Shown: positions 44,719 to 53,187 of the stretch, in pieces | Layout of the letters: each line of letters starts with the position of its first letter | How positions within the stretch are numbered: the first letter of the stretch is position 1 | Origin: an uncultured Verrucomicrobia subdivision 3 bacterium | GTDB lineage: Bacteria; Verrucomicrobiota; Verrucomicrobiia; Limisphaerales; UBA11358 | Reading direction: 5' to 3' | DNA: 64,000 nt | NCBI GenBank assembly: GCA_903835255.1 | Contig: CAILMI010000012.1 | Coordinates: forward strand, 120,761-184,760 | Notes under the pieces: generated by a model | Database searches by the model: none | Told to the model about the DNA's origin: nothing | What the model saw: only the letters and a program-made list of their open reading frames with translations | Position numbers and translations under genes: made by a program

Positions 44719-46823
44719 CACGCCGCCTTGATCTTCACTTTATGACCCTTGATCTCGGCCCGGTTGAGCTTGGCGAGGATAGCGTTGGCGTGTTCGGTGG
44801 CGACATCCACAAACGAATGCCGTTCGCGAATGTCCACCTTGCCGACCACTTTGCCCGGCAGCCCCGTCTCGCCGGCGATGGAATTCACCACGTCGATCGG
44901 CACCACGCCCATCTCCTCGCCAACGTTGAGGTGCAGCCGCGTCTGATCCGCCGGGGTGGCGCGTTCGGCCTTCACGCGTTTCTTGGATTCTCCAGCCGCC
45001 ACCTTCGCATAAAAGGGCGCCGGCTTGGGCTTGATGAATTCCGGCGCTTGCGTCTCCGGCTTCACCGACGCGAGAATTTCCGAGTCGGAAAAAGTTTTCA
45101 CCTCAGGTTTCGTTTCGCTAGCAGGGCGCGTCACCTCGTGCGCGCCGCTCAAAGATTTTTCCACGGCGGCGGGCAGAGAACTACCCGCTCTGCCTGCAAC
45201 GGCTTTTACCGCTGGCGCGACTGCCGGCGCAGGGGTGGTGTGGAATGTTTTCACAATCCGCTTGGGCGGGGGGATGATGGTTTTCGGAACGCGCGGCGAA
45301 GCCCCGGGCGCAGACGCCGGGCGCGGAGCTGCAGTGCCATAGGGCCGGGGAGCCGGACGCTCATCGCGGGAATCCCGGTACGGGGGGCGCCGGTCGTCGT
45401 CCCGGGAACGGGCATTGTACGCCGGGCGATCTTCATAGCGGCCGCCGCGGTCGTCGCGCCGCTCACGGTAGGGCGGGCGTTCCGGGCGGTCAAAGACCGG
45501 CTCTTCGGGCGGCGCGGGTTTGGCAGGTGCAGCGTCGCCCCCCTGCAGGTGATGGATGAGCGCGGACGCGATGTCGGTGGAATTAAAGCCTTCCTCCAGG
45601 AGCCGTTCGATGAGGTGATCCTGTTTTTTGTATTCGCCGACGGTCAGCGTGGTGCGCAGCTTTTCAAGAAACAGGCTCGCGCGGACTTCGTGGACCTCAT
45701 CCACGGTCGGAATCTTAGCGCGCTGAATCCGCATGTTGGTGTAGCGCTCGATGTTGCGGATCTGAAACAGCTCCCGGCCCGCCACGAACGAGATGGCTCG
45801 ACCGGTGCGGCCGGCGCGGCCCGTCCGCCCGATGCGATGGACGTAATCCTCGCCGTCATAGGGCAGGTCATAGTTGAACACGACCTGGATGTCGTCCACG
45901 TCAATGCCGCGCGCGGCGATGTCGGTGGCGACCAGGAATTCCAGGCCGGACTTGCGGAATTTATTCATTACCCGGTCGCGCTGCATCTGCGTCATATCGC
46001 CGTGCAGGCGGTCGGCCATGTAGCCCTGGGCCTCCAGATGATCCACCAGCTCATCCACCATCCGCTTGGTGTTGCAGAAAATGATGCCCAGCTTCAGGTC
46101 GTAGATGTCGATCAGGCGCGTGAGCAAATCCACCTTGAAGCGGCGGTCCACCTCGTAATAAACCTGCTCGACGGTCGGGACGGTCATCGCCTTCTGCTCG
46201 ATTTTTACGTTCTGAGGGTCGCGGGAATACTTTTCGATGAGGTCGCGGATGGGCCGCGGCATGGTGGCCGAAAAGAAAATGGTCTGCCGCTCCTTGGGCG
46301 CATCCTTCAAGATGGTTTCAATATCCTCGCGAAAACCCATGTTCAGCATCACGTCCGCCTCGTCGAGAATCATCATCTTGAGCGTGTCGAGGCGGATGGT
46401 GCCCCGCCGCATGTGATCCATCACCCGGCCCGGGGTGCCGATAACGATCTGGGCGCCCTGCTTGAGTCCCCAGAACTGGCGCTCGTAAGATTGCCCGCCG
46501 TAGATCGGGAGGGAGATGATGCCGCGCTTGAACAGGGCGAGCTTGTGGATCTCCTCCGCCACTTGGACGGCGAGTTCGCGCGTCGGGCAGAGGATGAGGA
46601 CCTGGACGGCCTTGAGGGTCGCGTCGGTCTTCTCGATGGCCGGAATGGCGAAGGCTGCCGTCTTCCCGGAGCCTGTCTGGGACTGGCCCACGACGTCGCG
46701 CCCGCTCAGGAGAACAGGGATGGCTTCGGCCTGGATGGGAGCGGCCTTTTCAAAGCCGAGTTTTTCAATGGCTTTGAGGATTTCGGGGGAAAGTCCGAGT
46801 TCGGAAAATAATTTAGTGCTCAT
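44718..46823 (-). CDS. deaD: DEAD-box RNA helicase (DeaD/CsdA type)
   Basis: A 701-residue helicase. The two RecA domains span residues about 1-375: Q-motif FEKAAPIQAEAIPVLLSGRD, motif I QSQTGSGKTAAFAIPA, motif II ILDEADVMLNMGF, SAT at IFFSATMPRPI, and motif VI YVHRIGRTGRAGRTGR. Residues about 430-620 are a disordered, Arg/Pro-rich linker (RPERPPYRERRDDRGGRYED). Residues about 625-701 match the DbpA-type RNA-binding domain (RLHLNVGEEMGVVPIDVVNS and RHSFVDVATEHANAILAKLN), as in CsdA. Residues about 540-568 of the linker are encoded by a palindromic repeat (45121-45205). Divergent from the tonB gene. Confidence 0.94.
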   Translation of the reverse strand: MSTKLFSELGLSPEILKAIEKLGFEKAAPIQAEAIPVLLSGRDVVGQSQTGSGKTAAFAIPAIEKTDATLKAVQVLILCPTRELAVQVAEEIHKLALFKRGIISLPIYGGQSYERQFWGLKQGAQIVIGTPGRVMDHMRRGTIRLDTLKMMILDEADVMLNMGFREDIETILKDAPKERQTIFFSATMPRPIRDLIEKYSRDPQNVKIEQKAMTVPTVEQVYYEVDRRFKVDLLTRLIDIYDLKLGIIFCNTKRMVDELVDHLEAQGYMADRLHGDMTQMQRDRVMNKFRKSGLEFLVATDIAARGIDVDDIQVVFNYDLPYDGEDYVHRIGRTGRAGRTGRAISFVAGRELFQIRNIERYTNMRIQRAKIPTVDEVHEVRASLFLEKLRTTLTVGEYKKQDHLIERLLEEGFNSTDIASALIHHLQGGDAAPAKPAPPEEPVFDRPERPPYRERRDDRGGRYEDRPAYNARSRDDDRRPPYRDSRDERPAPRPYGTAAPRPASAPGASPRVPKTIIPPPKRIVKTFHTTPAPAVAPAVKAVAGRAGSSLPAAVEKSLSGAHEVTRPASETKPEVKTFSDSEILASVKPETQAPEFIKPKPAPFYAKVAAGESKKRVKAERATPADQTRLHLNVGEEMGVVPIDVVNSIAGETGLPGKVVGKVDIRERHSFVDVATEHANAILAKLNRAEIKGHKVKIKAA
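45121..45205. repeat. palindromic repeat embedded in the deaD reading frame
   Basis: Begins AGGGCGCGTCACCTCGTGCG and contains two hairpins: GGCGCG/CGCGCC, then GGCAGAG/CTCTGCC. The left half is nearly identical to the start of the intergenic repeat at 52859 (AGGGCGCGTCACTTCGTACG) and the right half shares GGCGGGC and CTACCC. It is translated within the helicase linker; the shared piece reads EVTRPA. Confidence 0.7.
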
Positions 46824-46976
46824 ACAATATCGTTCAATCCCGCCAGCCTATCCGGTTTTAGCAGGGAAAGAGAGTTAATTCGGCGGCGGCGGGCGGCGGC
46901 CCAGGGTCCGCGCTGCAAAGGCGCGCATTGCAAAGACAGTTGCTCGACGCATTGACCTGCGGCAAACTGGGGGTTC

Positions 46977-47942
46977 ATGGGCGGAACCGGCGAAAAAACA
47001 GCTTCGGTGCGACCCAGCCTTTTTGAAACGAAACGGCTGGTCTGGGCTCTGGTGTTGTCGCTCCTCCTCCATGGGGCGGGCTGGGGCGGCTATGCGCTCG
47101 CCAAAAAATACGGGTTGTGGCAGCGCTGGCACTGGCTGGCTAAGAAGCCGCTGGCGGCGAGAGTTCCCCCGCCTGAACGGGCCCAAAAGCAGGAGGAATC
47201 CCTGATTTTTCTGGAGGTGGACCCAGATCAAGTCGCCCCGGAACCGCCCCAGAACACAAAATATTATTCCTCAAAAAATTCCCGCGCCGCCAACCTTGAG
47301 GCCGATCGCGATCTGAATCAGGCCAAGCTCGCGGGGCGGCAGACCGACGTGCCCAAGACCCGGGACACGCCCCGTCAGCCGAACACCAAGCCGCAGCCGA
47401 CGCCGGCCCCGCCCCCGCCCAAACAGGCCGCGCAACCCGAGCCGGCAACGCCGGCGGAACCGCCGGGTGAGATGACGCTGGCGAAGCCGCAGCCGAAACC
47501 GCAGAAAAATAAAACCGAGGAAAAACCCCGCACACTCAAAGAGGCCCTGGCCCAGTCGAATCTGAGGCCCAGCATGGCCCTGCAACAAGAGGGTGGGGTG
47601 CGGCGGCAGTCGCTTGTGCCCTCGCTGGATGCCAAGGCGACGCCGTTCGGCGAATATGACCGGAGGTTCATCGATGCCGTCACCGACCGCTGGTACAGCC
47701 TGCTGGACAGCCAGAAATTCGCTCAGGACCGGAGCGGCAAGGTGACCCTGCGCTTCCGGCTGAACTACGACGGTAGCATCACCGATATGACCGTTTTGCA
47801 GAACACCGTCGGCGACCTGCTGGCCTACGTCTGCCGGAATGCGGTGACAGATCCCGCGCCGTTTGAGGCGTGGCCGTCGGACATGCGCCGGATGATTGGA
47901 GCGAATTTTAGAGAAATCACCTTCACCTTTTACTATTATTGA
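46977..47942 (+). CDS. TonB/TolA-like energy transducer
   Basis: A 321-residue protein anchored by one N-terminal helix (RLVWALVLSLLLHGAGWGGY, with the His typical of TonB and TolA), followed by a long Pro/Lys/Gln-rich periplasmic region (residues about 110-200, PTPAPPPPKQAAQPEPATPA) and a globular C-terminal part (about 220-321) with VTLRFRLNYDGSITDMTVLQ and the end FREITFTFYY, as in TonB-C domains. It forms a co-directional set with ExbB and ExbD: the ExbB gene starts 31 bp downstream. It presumably moves energy from the proton gradient to outer-membrane receptors or to envelope constriction. Confidence 0.8.
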   Translation: MGGTGEKTASVRPSLFETKRLVWALVLSLLLHGAGWGGYALAKKYGLWQRWHWLAKKPLAARVPPPERAQKQEESLIFLEVDPDQVAPEPPQNTKYYSSKNSRAANLEADRDLNQAKLAGRQTDVPKTRDTPRQPNTKPQPTPAPPPPKQAAQPEPATPAEPPGEMTLAKPQPKPQKNKTEEKPRTLKEALAQSNLRPSMALQQEGGVRRQSLVPSLDAKATPFGEYDRRFIDAVTDRWYSLLDSQKFAQDRSGKVTLRFRLNYDGSITDMTVLQNTVGDLLAYVCRNAVTDPAPFEAWPSDMRRMIGANFREITFTFYYY

Positions 47943-47973
47943 AACTGCGCCGCGCATTGCGGCTTTTAAAATT

Positions 47974-48606
47974 ATGGACGCACTCATTTATACGTTGCTG
48001 GCACTCACTTCGGTGGTGGGGCTGGCGTTTATCGTGGAACGCGGTCTGGCGCTGCGCTGGAGCCGGGTCGTGCCACCCCCGGTCATCGCCGCACTCAGCG
48101 CCTGCCGAACGCCCGCCGACGTGGATGTCCTGCGGCGCATCTGCGCGCAAAAACCCTCGCCGCTGGGACGCCTCCTCATCCAGGGCGCGGACCATCTGGA
48201 CTGGCCGAAGGCCGACAACGTGGATGCGATTCAGACCGCCGCCCGCCATGAAATCGTCCGGCTCGAGCGCGGGATCGTTGTGTTGGAAATCATCGTCGGC
48301 ATCGCGCCCCTGCTGGGACTGGTGGGGACCATCGCCGGCATGATGACCGTGTTCGGGGACCTGGGACAGACGGGGCTGAATGACGTTGCCAAGCTGGCCC
48401 AGGGCATCGCGCTGATTCTTCGCGCGACGCTGATCGGCCTGCTCATCGCCATCCCGGCGCTCATCTCCTGGAGCTATTTCAGCAAAAAAGTCGAGGTGCT
48501 CGCCGTCGAGATGGAGGCTTTGTGCGATGAATTCGTCCGTCGGCAATACGCCGAACCGCGCGGGGGAATTCCGGGGCCGGGGACCATCCCTAACGCCAAA
48601 TCCTAG
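47974..48606 (+). CDS. exbB: MotA/TolQ/ExbB proton channel family protein
   Basis: A 210-residue inner-membrane protein with three helices: ALIYTLLALTSVVGLAFIVE, IVVLEIIVGIAPLLGLVGTI and IALILRATLIGLLIAIPALI. The conserved region GIAPLLGLVGTIAGMMTVFG with the following LNDVAKLAQGIALILRAT is the ExbB/TolQ signature. Start is the Met at 47974; an in-frame upstream Met lies within the tonB gene. Works as a pentamer around ExbD. Confidence 0.9.
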   Translation: MDALIYTLLALTSVVGLAFIVERGLALRWSRVVPPPVIAALSACRTPADVDVLRRICAQKPSPLGRLLIQGADHLDWPKADNVDAIQTAARHEIVRLERGIVVLEIIVGIAPLLGLVGTIAGMMTVFGDLGQTGLNDVAKLAQGIALILRATLIGLLIAIPALISWSYFSKKVEVLAVEMEALCDEFVRRQYAEPRGGIPGPGTIPNAKS

Positions 48607-48628
48607 ACGTCACCCCAGACCCATTGCC

Positions 48629-49060
48629 ATGCGCTTCCACGTCCGCAAACGCAGCAACACCCCGACGGTCATCATCGTCGCGCTGGTGGACGTGCTGGTG
48701 GTGCTATTGATTTTCCTGATGGTCACGACCTCCTTCAAACAGCAGCCGACGCTGCGGCTGGCCTTGCCGGAATCCTCGCAGACCCGGAAATCCGGCGCGT
48801 CCACCAACGAGCCGCCCTTCGTCGTCAATATCACCTCCAACGCCGTCATTTTTTTGGACAAGACCCCCATCCCGTTTGACACTCTCAGGGCGCGGTTACA
48901 GGCGGAAGTCGCGAAGAATCCGCAGGTCAAGCTCGCCATCAACGCCGATCGCTACGCGCCGTTCTACCGGATTGTGAACGTGATGGACATCGCCCGGGAT
49001 CTGAAGATCAAATCCGTCAGCGCCGCCACCACCGCCGCCAAAGATACGGCGAAACCGTGA
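48629..49060 (+). CDS. exbD: ExbD/TolR biopolymer transport protein
   Basis: A 143-residue protein with a short basic start (MRFHVRKRSNTPTVIIVALV), one membrane helix (LVDVLVVLLIFLMVTTSF) carrying the protonatable Asp in ALVDVLVVLL, and a periplasmic domain with LAINADRYAPFYRIVNVMDI near the end, all ExbD/TolR features. It completes the TonB-ExbB-ExbD unit 22 bp after exbB. Confidence 0.9.
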   Translation: MRFHVRKRSNTPTVIIVALVDVLVVLLIFLMVTTSFKQQPTLRLALPESSQTRKSGASTNEPPFVVNITSNAVIFLDKTPIPFDTLRARLQAEVAKNPQVKLAINADRYAPFYRIVNVMDIARDLKIKSVSAATTAAKDTAKP

Positions 49061-49117
49061 TTTCCAGACTGGGCTGAAGGTTCCGCCCGGTCCCGCCCGC
49101 TCCGCCGAGGGGCGCCA

Positions 49118-49627
49118 TCAGCGTCCTTCCTGGGCCTGAAGTTTTTTCCAGAGCAGGACGAATGCGCTGGCAAATTCCTGCGGCTGGCCGTCCACCCACC
49201 GCGTCACTATTTCCGGCGCAAACCAGCCGCCCGTCTCGATTTCCTCGGGATGCAAGACGAAGGGCCCCTCGCTGTGGCAGCGGTAAATCCAGCAGAATTC
49301 CCAGCCCGTCTCCGGGCAGGCTTCCAGCTTGAACAGCCGGGCCGGCGGCTGGGGGAGATGCAGGCCGATTTCCTCGCGCACCTCGCGCACCGCGCAGTCG
49401 TCATAGGCCTCGCCGCGGTCCAGGTGGCCGGATGACGACGAATCCCATTTGCCGGCCGCGATGTCTTTTTTCAGGGAGCGCTTCTGGAGAAAGACCTCGC
49501 CCTGGGCATTGAAGACCAGCACATGCACTGCGCGATGCATCAATCCGAGCCGATGCACCTCGTGCCGCACACGGTGTCCCACCACTTCGTCCTGCGCGTT
49601 GACCACATCAAAAATTTCTTCACTCAT
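49118..49627 (-). CDS. Nudix hydrolase (isopentenyl-diphosphate isomerase-like/YfcD group)
   Basis: A 169-residue Nudix protein. The Nudix box is complete: GHLDRGEAYDDCAVREVREE then IGL (about residues 76-98). EIFDVVNAQDEVVGHRVRHE and LMHRAVHVLVFNAQGEVFLQ at the start match the group that includes YfcD and type I IPP isomerases, but the isomerase active-site Cys is not evident, so a house-cleaning pyrophosphohydrolase is more likely. Start is the Met at 49627. Convergent with exbD. Confidence 0.85.
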   Translation of the reverse strand: MSEEIFDVVNAQDEVVGHRVRHEVHRLGLMHRAVHVLVFNAQGEVFLQKRSLKKDIAAGKWDSSSSGHLDRGEAYDDCAVREVREEIGLHLPQPPARLFKLEACPETGWEFCWIYRCHSEGPFVLHPEEIETGGWFAPEIVTRWVDGQPQEFASAFVLLWKKLQAQEGR

Positions 49628-49750
49628 AAAACCAGCTGTTTGCTCTCCGTGCAATTCTATGGGGCGCCGGGGTTCTTGGAAAGAAAGACCGCCGCTTCCG
49701 GCGGGAACTTCACGACTTTACTTGCGGCGAAAATGGGGTAGTTATTGCGC

Positions 49751-50377
49751 ATGCAAAATTATTACGTGCCGATTGTGGTGGAGCAGACGGGCCGGGGGGA
49801 GCGGAGCTGGGACATCTATTCCCGGCTGCTCGTGGACCGCATTCTTTTTCTGGGCACGCCGGTGGACGACACCGTGGCGAACATCATCATCGCCCAGCTC
49901 CTGTTTCTCCAGATGTCCGACCCCAAGAAAGACATCCATCTCTACATCAACTCGCCCGGCGGCAGCGTCACGGCGGGACTCGCGATCTATGACACCATCC
50001 AGTATATGACCTGCGATGTGAACACCTATTGCGTCGGACAGGCGGCGAGCATGGGGGCGGTGCTGCTGTCGGCGGGGGCCAAGGGCAAGCGCTACGCCCT
50101 GCCCAATGCCAACATCATGATTCACCAGGTGCTGGGCGGCGCGGAAGGCCAGGCCAGCGATGTGGAAATCCGCGTCAAGCACATGCTCAAGCTCAAGCAG
50201 ACGCTCAACGCCATTCTCTCCAAGCACACGGGCAAGCCGGTGGAGCAGGTCGAGAAGGATTGCGACCGGGATTATTATATGTCCGCCGAAGAAGCCAAGG
50301 CCTATGGCCTAGTGGATCACGTGGTGCAGTCCCGGAAGGAAATCCCCGGGGGCGATAAAGCCGCCGGAGCGGTTTAA
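49751..50377 (+). CDS. clpP: ATP-dependent Clp protease proteolytic subunit
   Basis: A 208-residue serine protease forming a tetradecamer that works with ClpX/ClpA. The catalytic triad is Ser100 in [11 protein letters not shown], His125 in [10 protein letters not shown] and Asp174 in [31 protein letters not shown] and [19 protein letters not shown] are also standard. The ATG at 49751 is chosen; a TTG 6 bp upstream is possible. There is little propeptide. No clpX follows, unlike the common clpP-clpX order; it is convergent with a small membrane protein gene. Confidence 0.96.
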   Translation: MQNYYVPIVVEQTGRGERSWDIYSRLLVDRILFLGTPVDDTVANIIIAQLLFLQMSDPKKDIHLYINSPGGSVTAGLAIYDTIQYMTCDVNTYCVGQAASMGAVLLSAGAKGKRYALPNANIMIHQVLGGAEGQASDVEIRVKHMLKLKQTLNAILSKHTGKPVEQVEKDCDRDYYMSAEEAKAYGLVDHVVQSRKEIPGGDKAAGAV

Positions 50378-50465
50378 TAGAAGAGAGCCAGGAGACCCCG
50401 CTGCTCATCACCTCCGGCGCTGCCCGGACAAAGTCCCCCGAAGCCCCTCGAGCCTCCCGGCGCGG

Positions 50466-50660
50466 CTATTTCTTTTTTCGGCCCAGACCCCAGATCAGCC
50501 AGAGCGCCAGGGCCAGCAGCAGGACCAACCACCAGAGATAGCGCAGCTCCCGGGCGGCCAGCTCCACAAACTTCAGCGCGGTTGGGAAGAGCCACGCTAG
50601 GCCGACCAGCACCCCCAGCAGAACCAACAGCCTCAGGAAGGCAATCCGGCGCGGGTTCAT
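50466..50660 (-). CDS. small two-helix membrane protein
   Basis: A 64-residue protein with two hydrophobic helices (LRLLVLLGVLVGLAWLFP and YLWWLVLLLALALWLIWGL) and basic ends (MNPRRIAF and GRKKK), giving a probable N-in/C-in hairpin. No family recognised. It lies 25 bp downstream of the prohibitin-like gene on the same strand, so it may be a small partner of that membrane complex. Confidence 0.55.
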   Translation of the reverse strand: MNPRRIAFLRLLVLLGVLVGLAWLFPTALKFVELAARELRYLWWLVLLLALALWLIWGLGRKKK

Positions 50661-50685
50661 GCAGGGGGAATCCTGGGCGATGGGG

Positions 50686-51492
50686 TTATTTTTTCAGGTC
50701 CGCGGCCGGCAGTAGCATGTTCACGCCGCCGCCATTGGCGCCGCCGACGTAGAGCGGCGCCCGGCCGTCCCATTTCTCCACGATTTGCAAGTCGATGAAT
50801 GCGGGCGTTTGCTTGAGGGCCTCGCCGCGGATCTTGATGGATTCAGCATCGCCCTTGGCCTTGATGACCACGGTGTCGGCTTCAATCTGGGCCTTGACCT
50901 GAGTAAATTTGGCTTTGGCGGCTTCCTGTTCCTGCACCATTTTGGCCTCGATGGCGGTTTCCAATTCATGCGAGAGGTCGATGTTCTGGATGACCACGTC
51001 CTCCACGATCAACAGGGTCCCGATCTTTTGCCGCACCCCGGCGAGGGCCTTGGTCTTGATATCCTCGCGGTTTTTGACGATCTGCTCCGCGCTCTGCATG
51101 GCGGTGACCTCCTTGAGCGCCTCCTGGACGCGGGGCGCAATCAAGCTGTCGAACGGATCGCCCGCATATCCCTGGTAAATCTGAACGATGGAGGCTTCCG
51201 GCACGCGGAACAAAACGCGCAGCTCCGTCTTCACCTGCTGCAAATCCGAGGAATAACAATCGGCCGTCAAGTCGCGCGTCTGCTGGCGGATGGTGACCGG
51301 GAAGATGGTGGTAATGAACGGGGTCTTCCAGCCGAAGCCCTCCCCCTTGAACACCGGCGACACTTTGCCGAGCGTCACCTCCACGCCGCGGAAGCCCGGC
51401 TGCACGACGTAGCTGCTGTTGGATCCGGCAATGACGAGCAGAAAGATGATCATGCCGACGCCGATGAGTTTGGAAACAGTTTGTGGTTGCAT
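50686..51492 (-). CDS. SPFH/prohibitin-family membrane protein
   Basis: A 268-residue stomatin/prohibitin-like protein. One N-terminal helix (IGVGMIIFLLVIAGSN) is followed by the SPFH domain: SYVVQPGFRGVEVTLGKVSP, FITTIFPVTIRQQTRDLTAD, and the later IVKNREDIKTKALAGVRQKI with VVIQNIDLSHELETAIEAKM. A long charged helix (EQEAAKAKFTQVKAQIEADT) mediates ring assembly. It resembles prohibitins and HflC more than flotillin. Such rings shelter proteases such as FtsH, or organise membrane domains; none of these partners is adjacent. Confidence 0.85.
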   Translation of the reverse strand: MQPQTVSKLIGVGMIIFLLVIAGSNSSYVVQPGFRGVEVTLGKVSPVFKGEGFGWKTPFITTIFPVTIRQQTRDLTADCYSSDLQQVKTELRVLFRVPEASIVQIYQGYAGDPFDSLIAPRVQEALKEVTAMQSAEQIVKNREDIKTKALAGVRQKIGTLLIVEDVVIQNIDLSHELETAIEAKMVQEQEAAKAKFTQVKAQIEADTVVIKAKGDAESIKIRGEALKQTPAFIDLQIVEKWDGRAPLYVGGANGGGVNMLLPAADLKK

Positions 51493-51603
51493 AATATGTG
51501 GCTGATTCTGGCGGGTTCCCGGGAGATGTCCAATTATAATCTGGCAGTCAATTCATATACGGGCGCGCCCGACATTCGCTCAACGCAGTTTTTTGGTCGC
51601 TCG

Positions 51604-51639
51604 AAAGGGTCAAAAAGGGTCAGTCAATAGTAACGTGCC
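51604..51639 (-). repeat. element-end repeat, inverted copy
   Basis: Contains AAAGGGTCAGTCAATAG, the reverse complement of the CTATTGACTGACCC core of the tandem repeats at 51871-51938. Together they look like the two ends of a degraded transposable element. Confidence 0.65.
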
Positions 51640-51769
51640 ATTGCCGTCATTTTCCTGACTTGGCTTAGTGAGGTCATGGCGCGTACGCTTCTAATATATT
51701 TTTAGGGGGCGCTATTTGCCACGCATTCAATCAGGATATCAGCACTCAAAGTATTCATTACGCAACGGT

Positions 51770-51835
51770 TGCGGCCGAGACGACGATGACGCTGGAGTGG
51801 ATTGCGGAACGGCTCCAGAAGGGAGCCAAGACTTA
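51770..51835 (+). pseudogene. remnant of a Y1-type transposase C-terminus
   Basis: A short frame reads AETTMTLEWIAERLQKGAKT then stop, which resembles the C-terminal helix-turn-helix tail of verrucomicrobial Y1 transposases (ETT-x-LxWIAxRLxMG). The rest of the gene is missing. It sits between inverted repeat copies, so it is probably what remains of a REP/Y1 element. The match is from memory of the family pattern. Confidence 0.45.
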
Positions 51836-51870
51836 ATTGGCGCATTTGCTGTATCGGAATAGCATCAATA

Positions 51871-51938
51871 AAAAATAGCACGAAACTATTGACTGACCCC
51901 TTTTAAAAATAGCACGAAACTATTGACTGACCCCTTTT
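51871..51938 (+). repeat. perfect 2 x 34-bp tandem repeat
   Basis: Two identical 34-bp units, 51871-51904 and 51905-51938, each with AATAGCACGAAACTATTGAC. The core also occurs inverted at 51604-51639. Confidence 0.95.
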
Positions 51939-52021
51939 CGGCGCGGAAGCGAGTTGCGGGCCGAGGTCAGCGCCGCGCATTCCTGCCGCAGTGGCGCGAA
52001 TACCTCTTTCAGAGTTCGGCT

Positions 52022-52759
52022 TTATTCCTTCGGCGCGACCGGTGCCGGTTTGGCGGCCGCGGCCTTTCTGGCCTTGGCGGCCGCGGTGTAAGCCTTGTAC
52101 ATCTCTTTCCAGTTCCGCCCGTTGGCGTTGAGGAATTGTTCCGACTGAGTCTTGTAGATTTCGAAGATGGCGGAAATCTGGTTCATGCTTTTGTAATCCA
52201 CTGCCATTTCCCGCGCCTGCTTGAGGAAGCCCAGAATCACAGACTCCTCCGCCGGGGTGAGGTTGGGAACGATGGCGCGATACCCGTTCATCGTGAAAGC
52301 GACCTTGCCCACCGTGTATTTGTCGAGCACTGCCTCCACCTGTTCCGGGCTTAAATCCTGGCGCAGACCGTTCATCAGAGCGTCATGGATGGACCGGGGC
52401 ATGGCCGAATTGGCGATGATTTGCCGGTCCAGAGTGCTGAGGACTTTTCCGGTGACGGGATTGATGCCGGCCGGGACGGTGGTGTAGGGATGGTCATTGT
52501 TCCAATCGCGGATGGTCCGTAGATGGGTGCCGATTACAGCCTGGACCCGCTCGGCCGCGGCCGGATCTTTCAGTTGGAGCGCCCGAGCCCAATCAGCGGC
52601 TTTCTTTTCCGCATCCGCATTGGATTTAGTTTTTGCATCCATCGCTCCCGCACCCGCCATGGCCGGCGCAACGGCGGAGGCCGTATTTGGGTCTTGCGCG
52701 AAACTCATTTGAACGACGGCGCAGAGGAGGGCGGTGAAGGGGAGGAATCGAAAAATCAT
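52022..52759 (-). CDS. secreted DUF3826 family protein
   Basis: A 245-residue exported protein. The signal peptide (MIFRFLPFTALLCAVVQMSF, cleavage near AQDP) is followed by an Ala-rich stretch and a helical domain: AADWARALQLKDPAAAERVQ, AVLDKYTVGKVAFTMNGYRA, IVPNLTPAEESVILGFLKQA and SMNQISAIFEIYKTQSEQFL. This order fits DUF3826, found in Bacteroidota and Verrucomicrobiota, often near polysaccharide genes. An Ala/Lys/Pro-rich tail ends the protein. No carbohydrate genes are adjacent here. Function unknown; the family assignment is from motif order. Confidence 0.7.
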   Translation of the reverse strand: MIFRFLPFTALLCAVVQMSFAQDPNTASAVAPAMAGAGAMDAKTKSNADAEKKAADWARALQLKDPAAAERVQAVIGTHLRTIRDWNNDHPYTTVPAGINPVTGKVLSTLDRQIIANSAMPRSIHDALMNGLRQDLSPEQVEAVLDKYTVGKVAFTMNGYRAIVPNLTPAEESVILGFLKQAREMAVDYKSMNQISAIFEIYKTQSEQFLNANGRNWKEMYKAYTAAAKARKAAAAKPAPVAPKE

Positions 52760-52858
52760 GTGCTGAAAATGGCACGGTTGACTCACGGCGGCAAGTGCCT
52801 CATTCGGCGAGCTTAGCCCAAACTTAGAAATAAAGCAGTTCACGGCAATTTTGGGACA

Positions 52859-52952
52859 GGCAGGGCGCGTCACTTCGTACGCGCCGTCGTGCTTAATCAG
52901 CACGCGCGGGTTAGCAACCGCGGCGGGCCGAGGACGGCCCGCCCTACCCGCG
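52859..52952. repeat. palindromic repeat, copy R1
   Basis: Two hairpins: GGCGCGT/ACGCGCC around CACTTCGT, and GGCGGGCCG/CGGCCCGCC around AGGA, joined by a spacer with TTAGCAACCGC. Similar to R2 at 53098 and to the copy inside deaD. Confidence 0.8.
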
Positions 52953-53097
52953 GACGTTTTTGCGCAAGCGGATCGCTTTGTTATTACCCCGGCTTCAGTA
53001 GCAAGAGTAGACCGGATACATTCGGGTGGATGAAGGATGCCTGGATCCGGATTGACCGACCCAAGGACAGTCCACCTCCCTCGCTGGATCGCTGTTA

Positions 53098-53187
53098 GGT
53101 AGGGCGCGACACTCCGTGCGCGCCGTCCCGGGGCCTAAGGTGACGTGGGTTGGCAACCGCGGCGGGCAGCGGACCGCCCTACCCGCC
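53098..53187. repeat. palindromic repeat, copy R2
   Basis: Same layout as R1: AGGGCGCGACACTCCGTGCG with its GGCGCG/CGCGCC hairpin, the TTGGCAACCGCGGCGGGC joint, then GGACCGCCCTACCCGCC. The joint is the most conserved part between R1 and R2. Confidence 0.8.

Noticed and set aside
44631..46811. 726-residue open frame antisense to deaD
   Set aside because: Low-complexity translation rich in Gly, Arg and His, fully opposite to a clear DEAD-box helicase.
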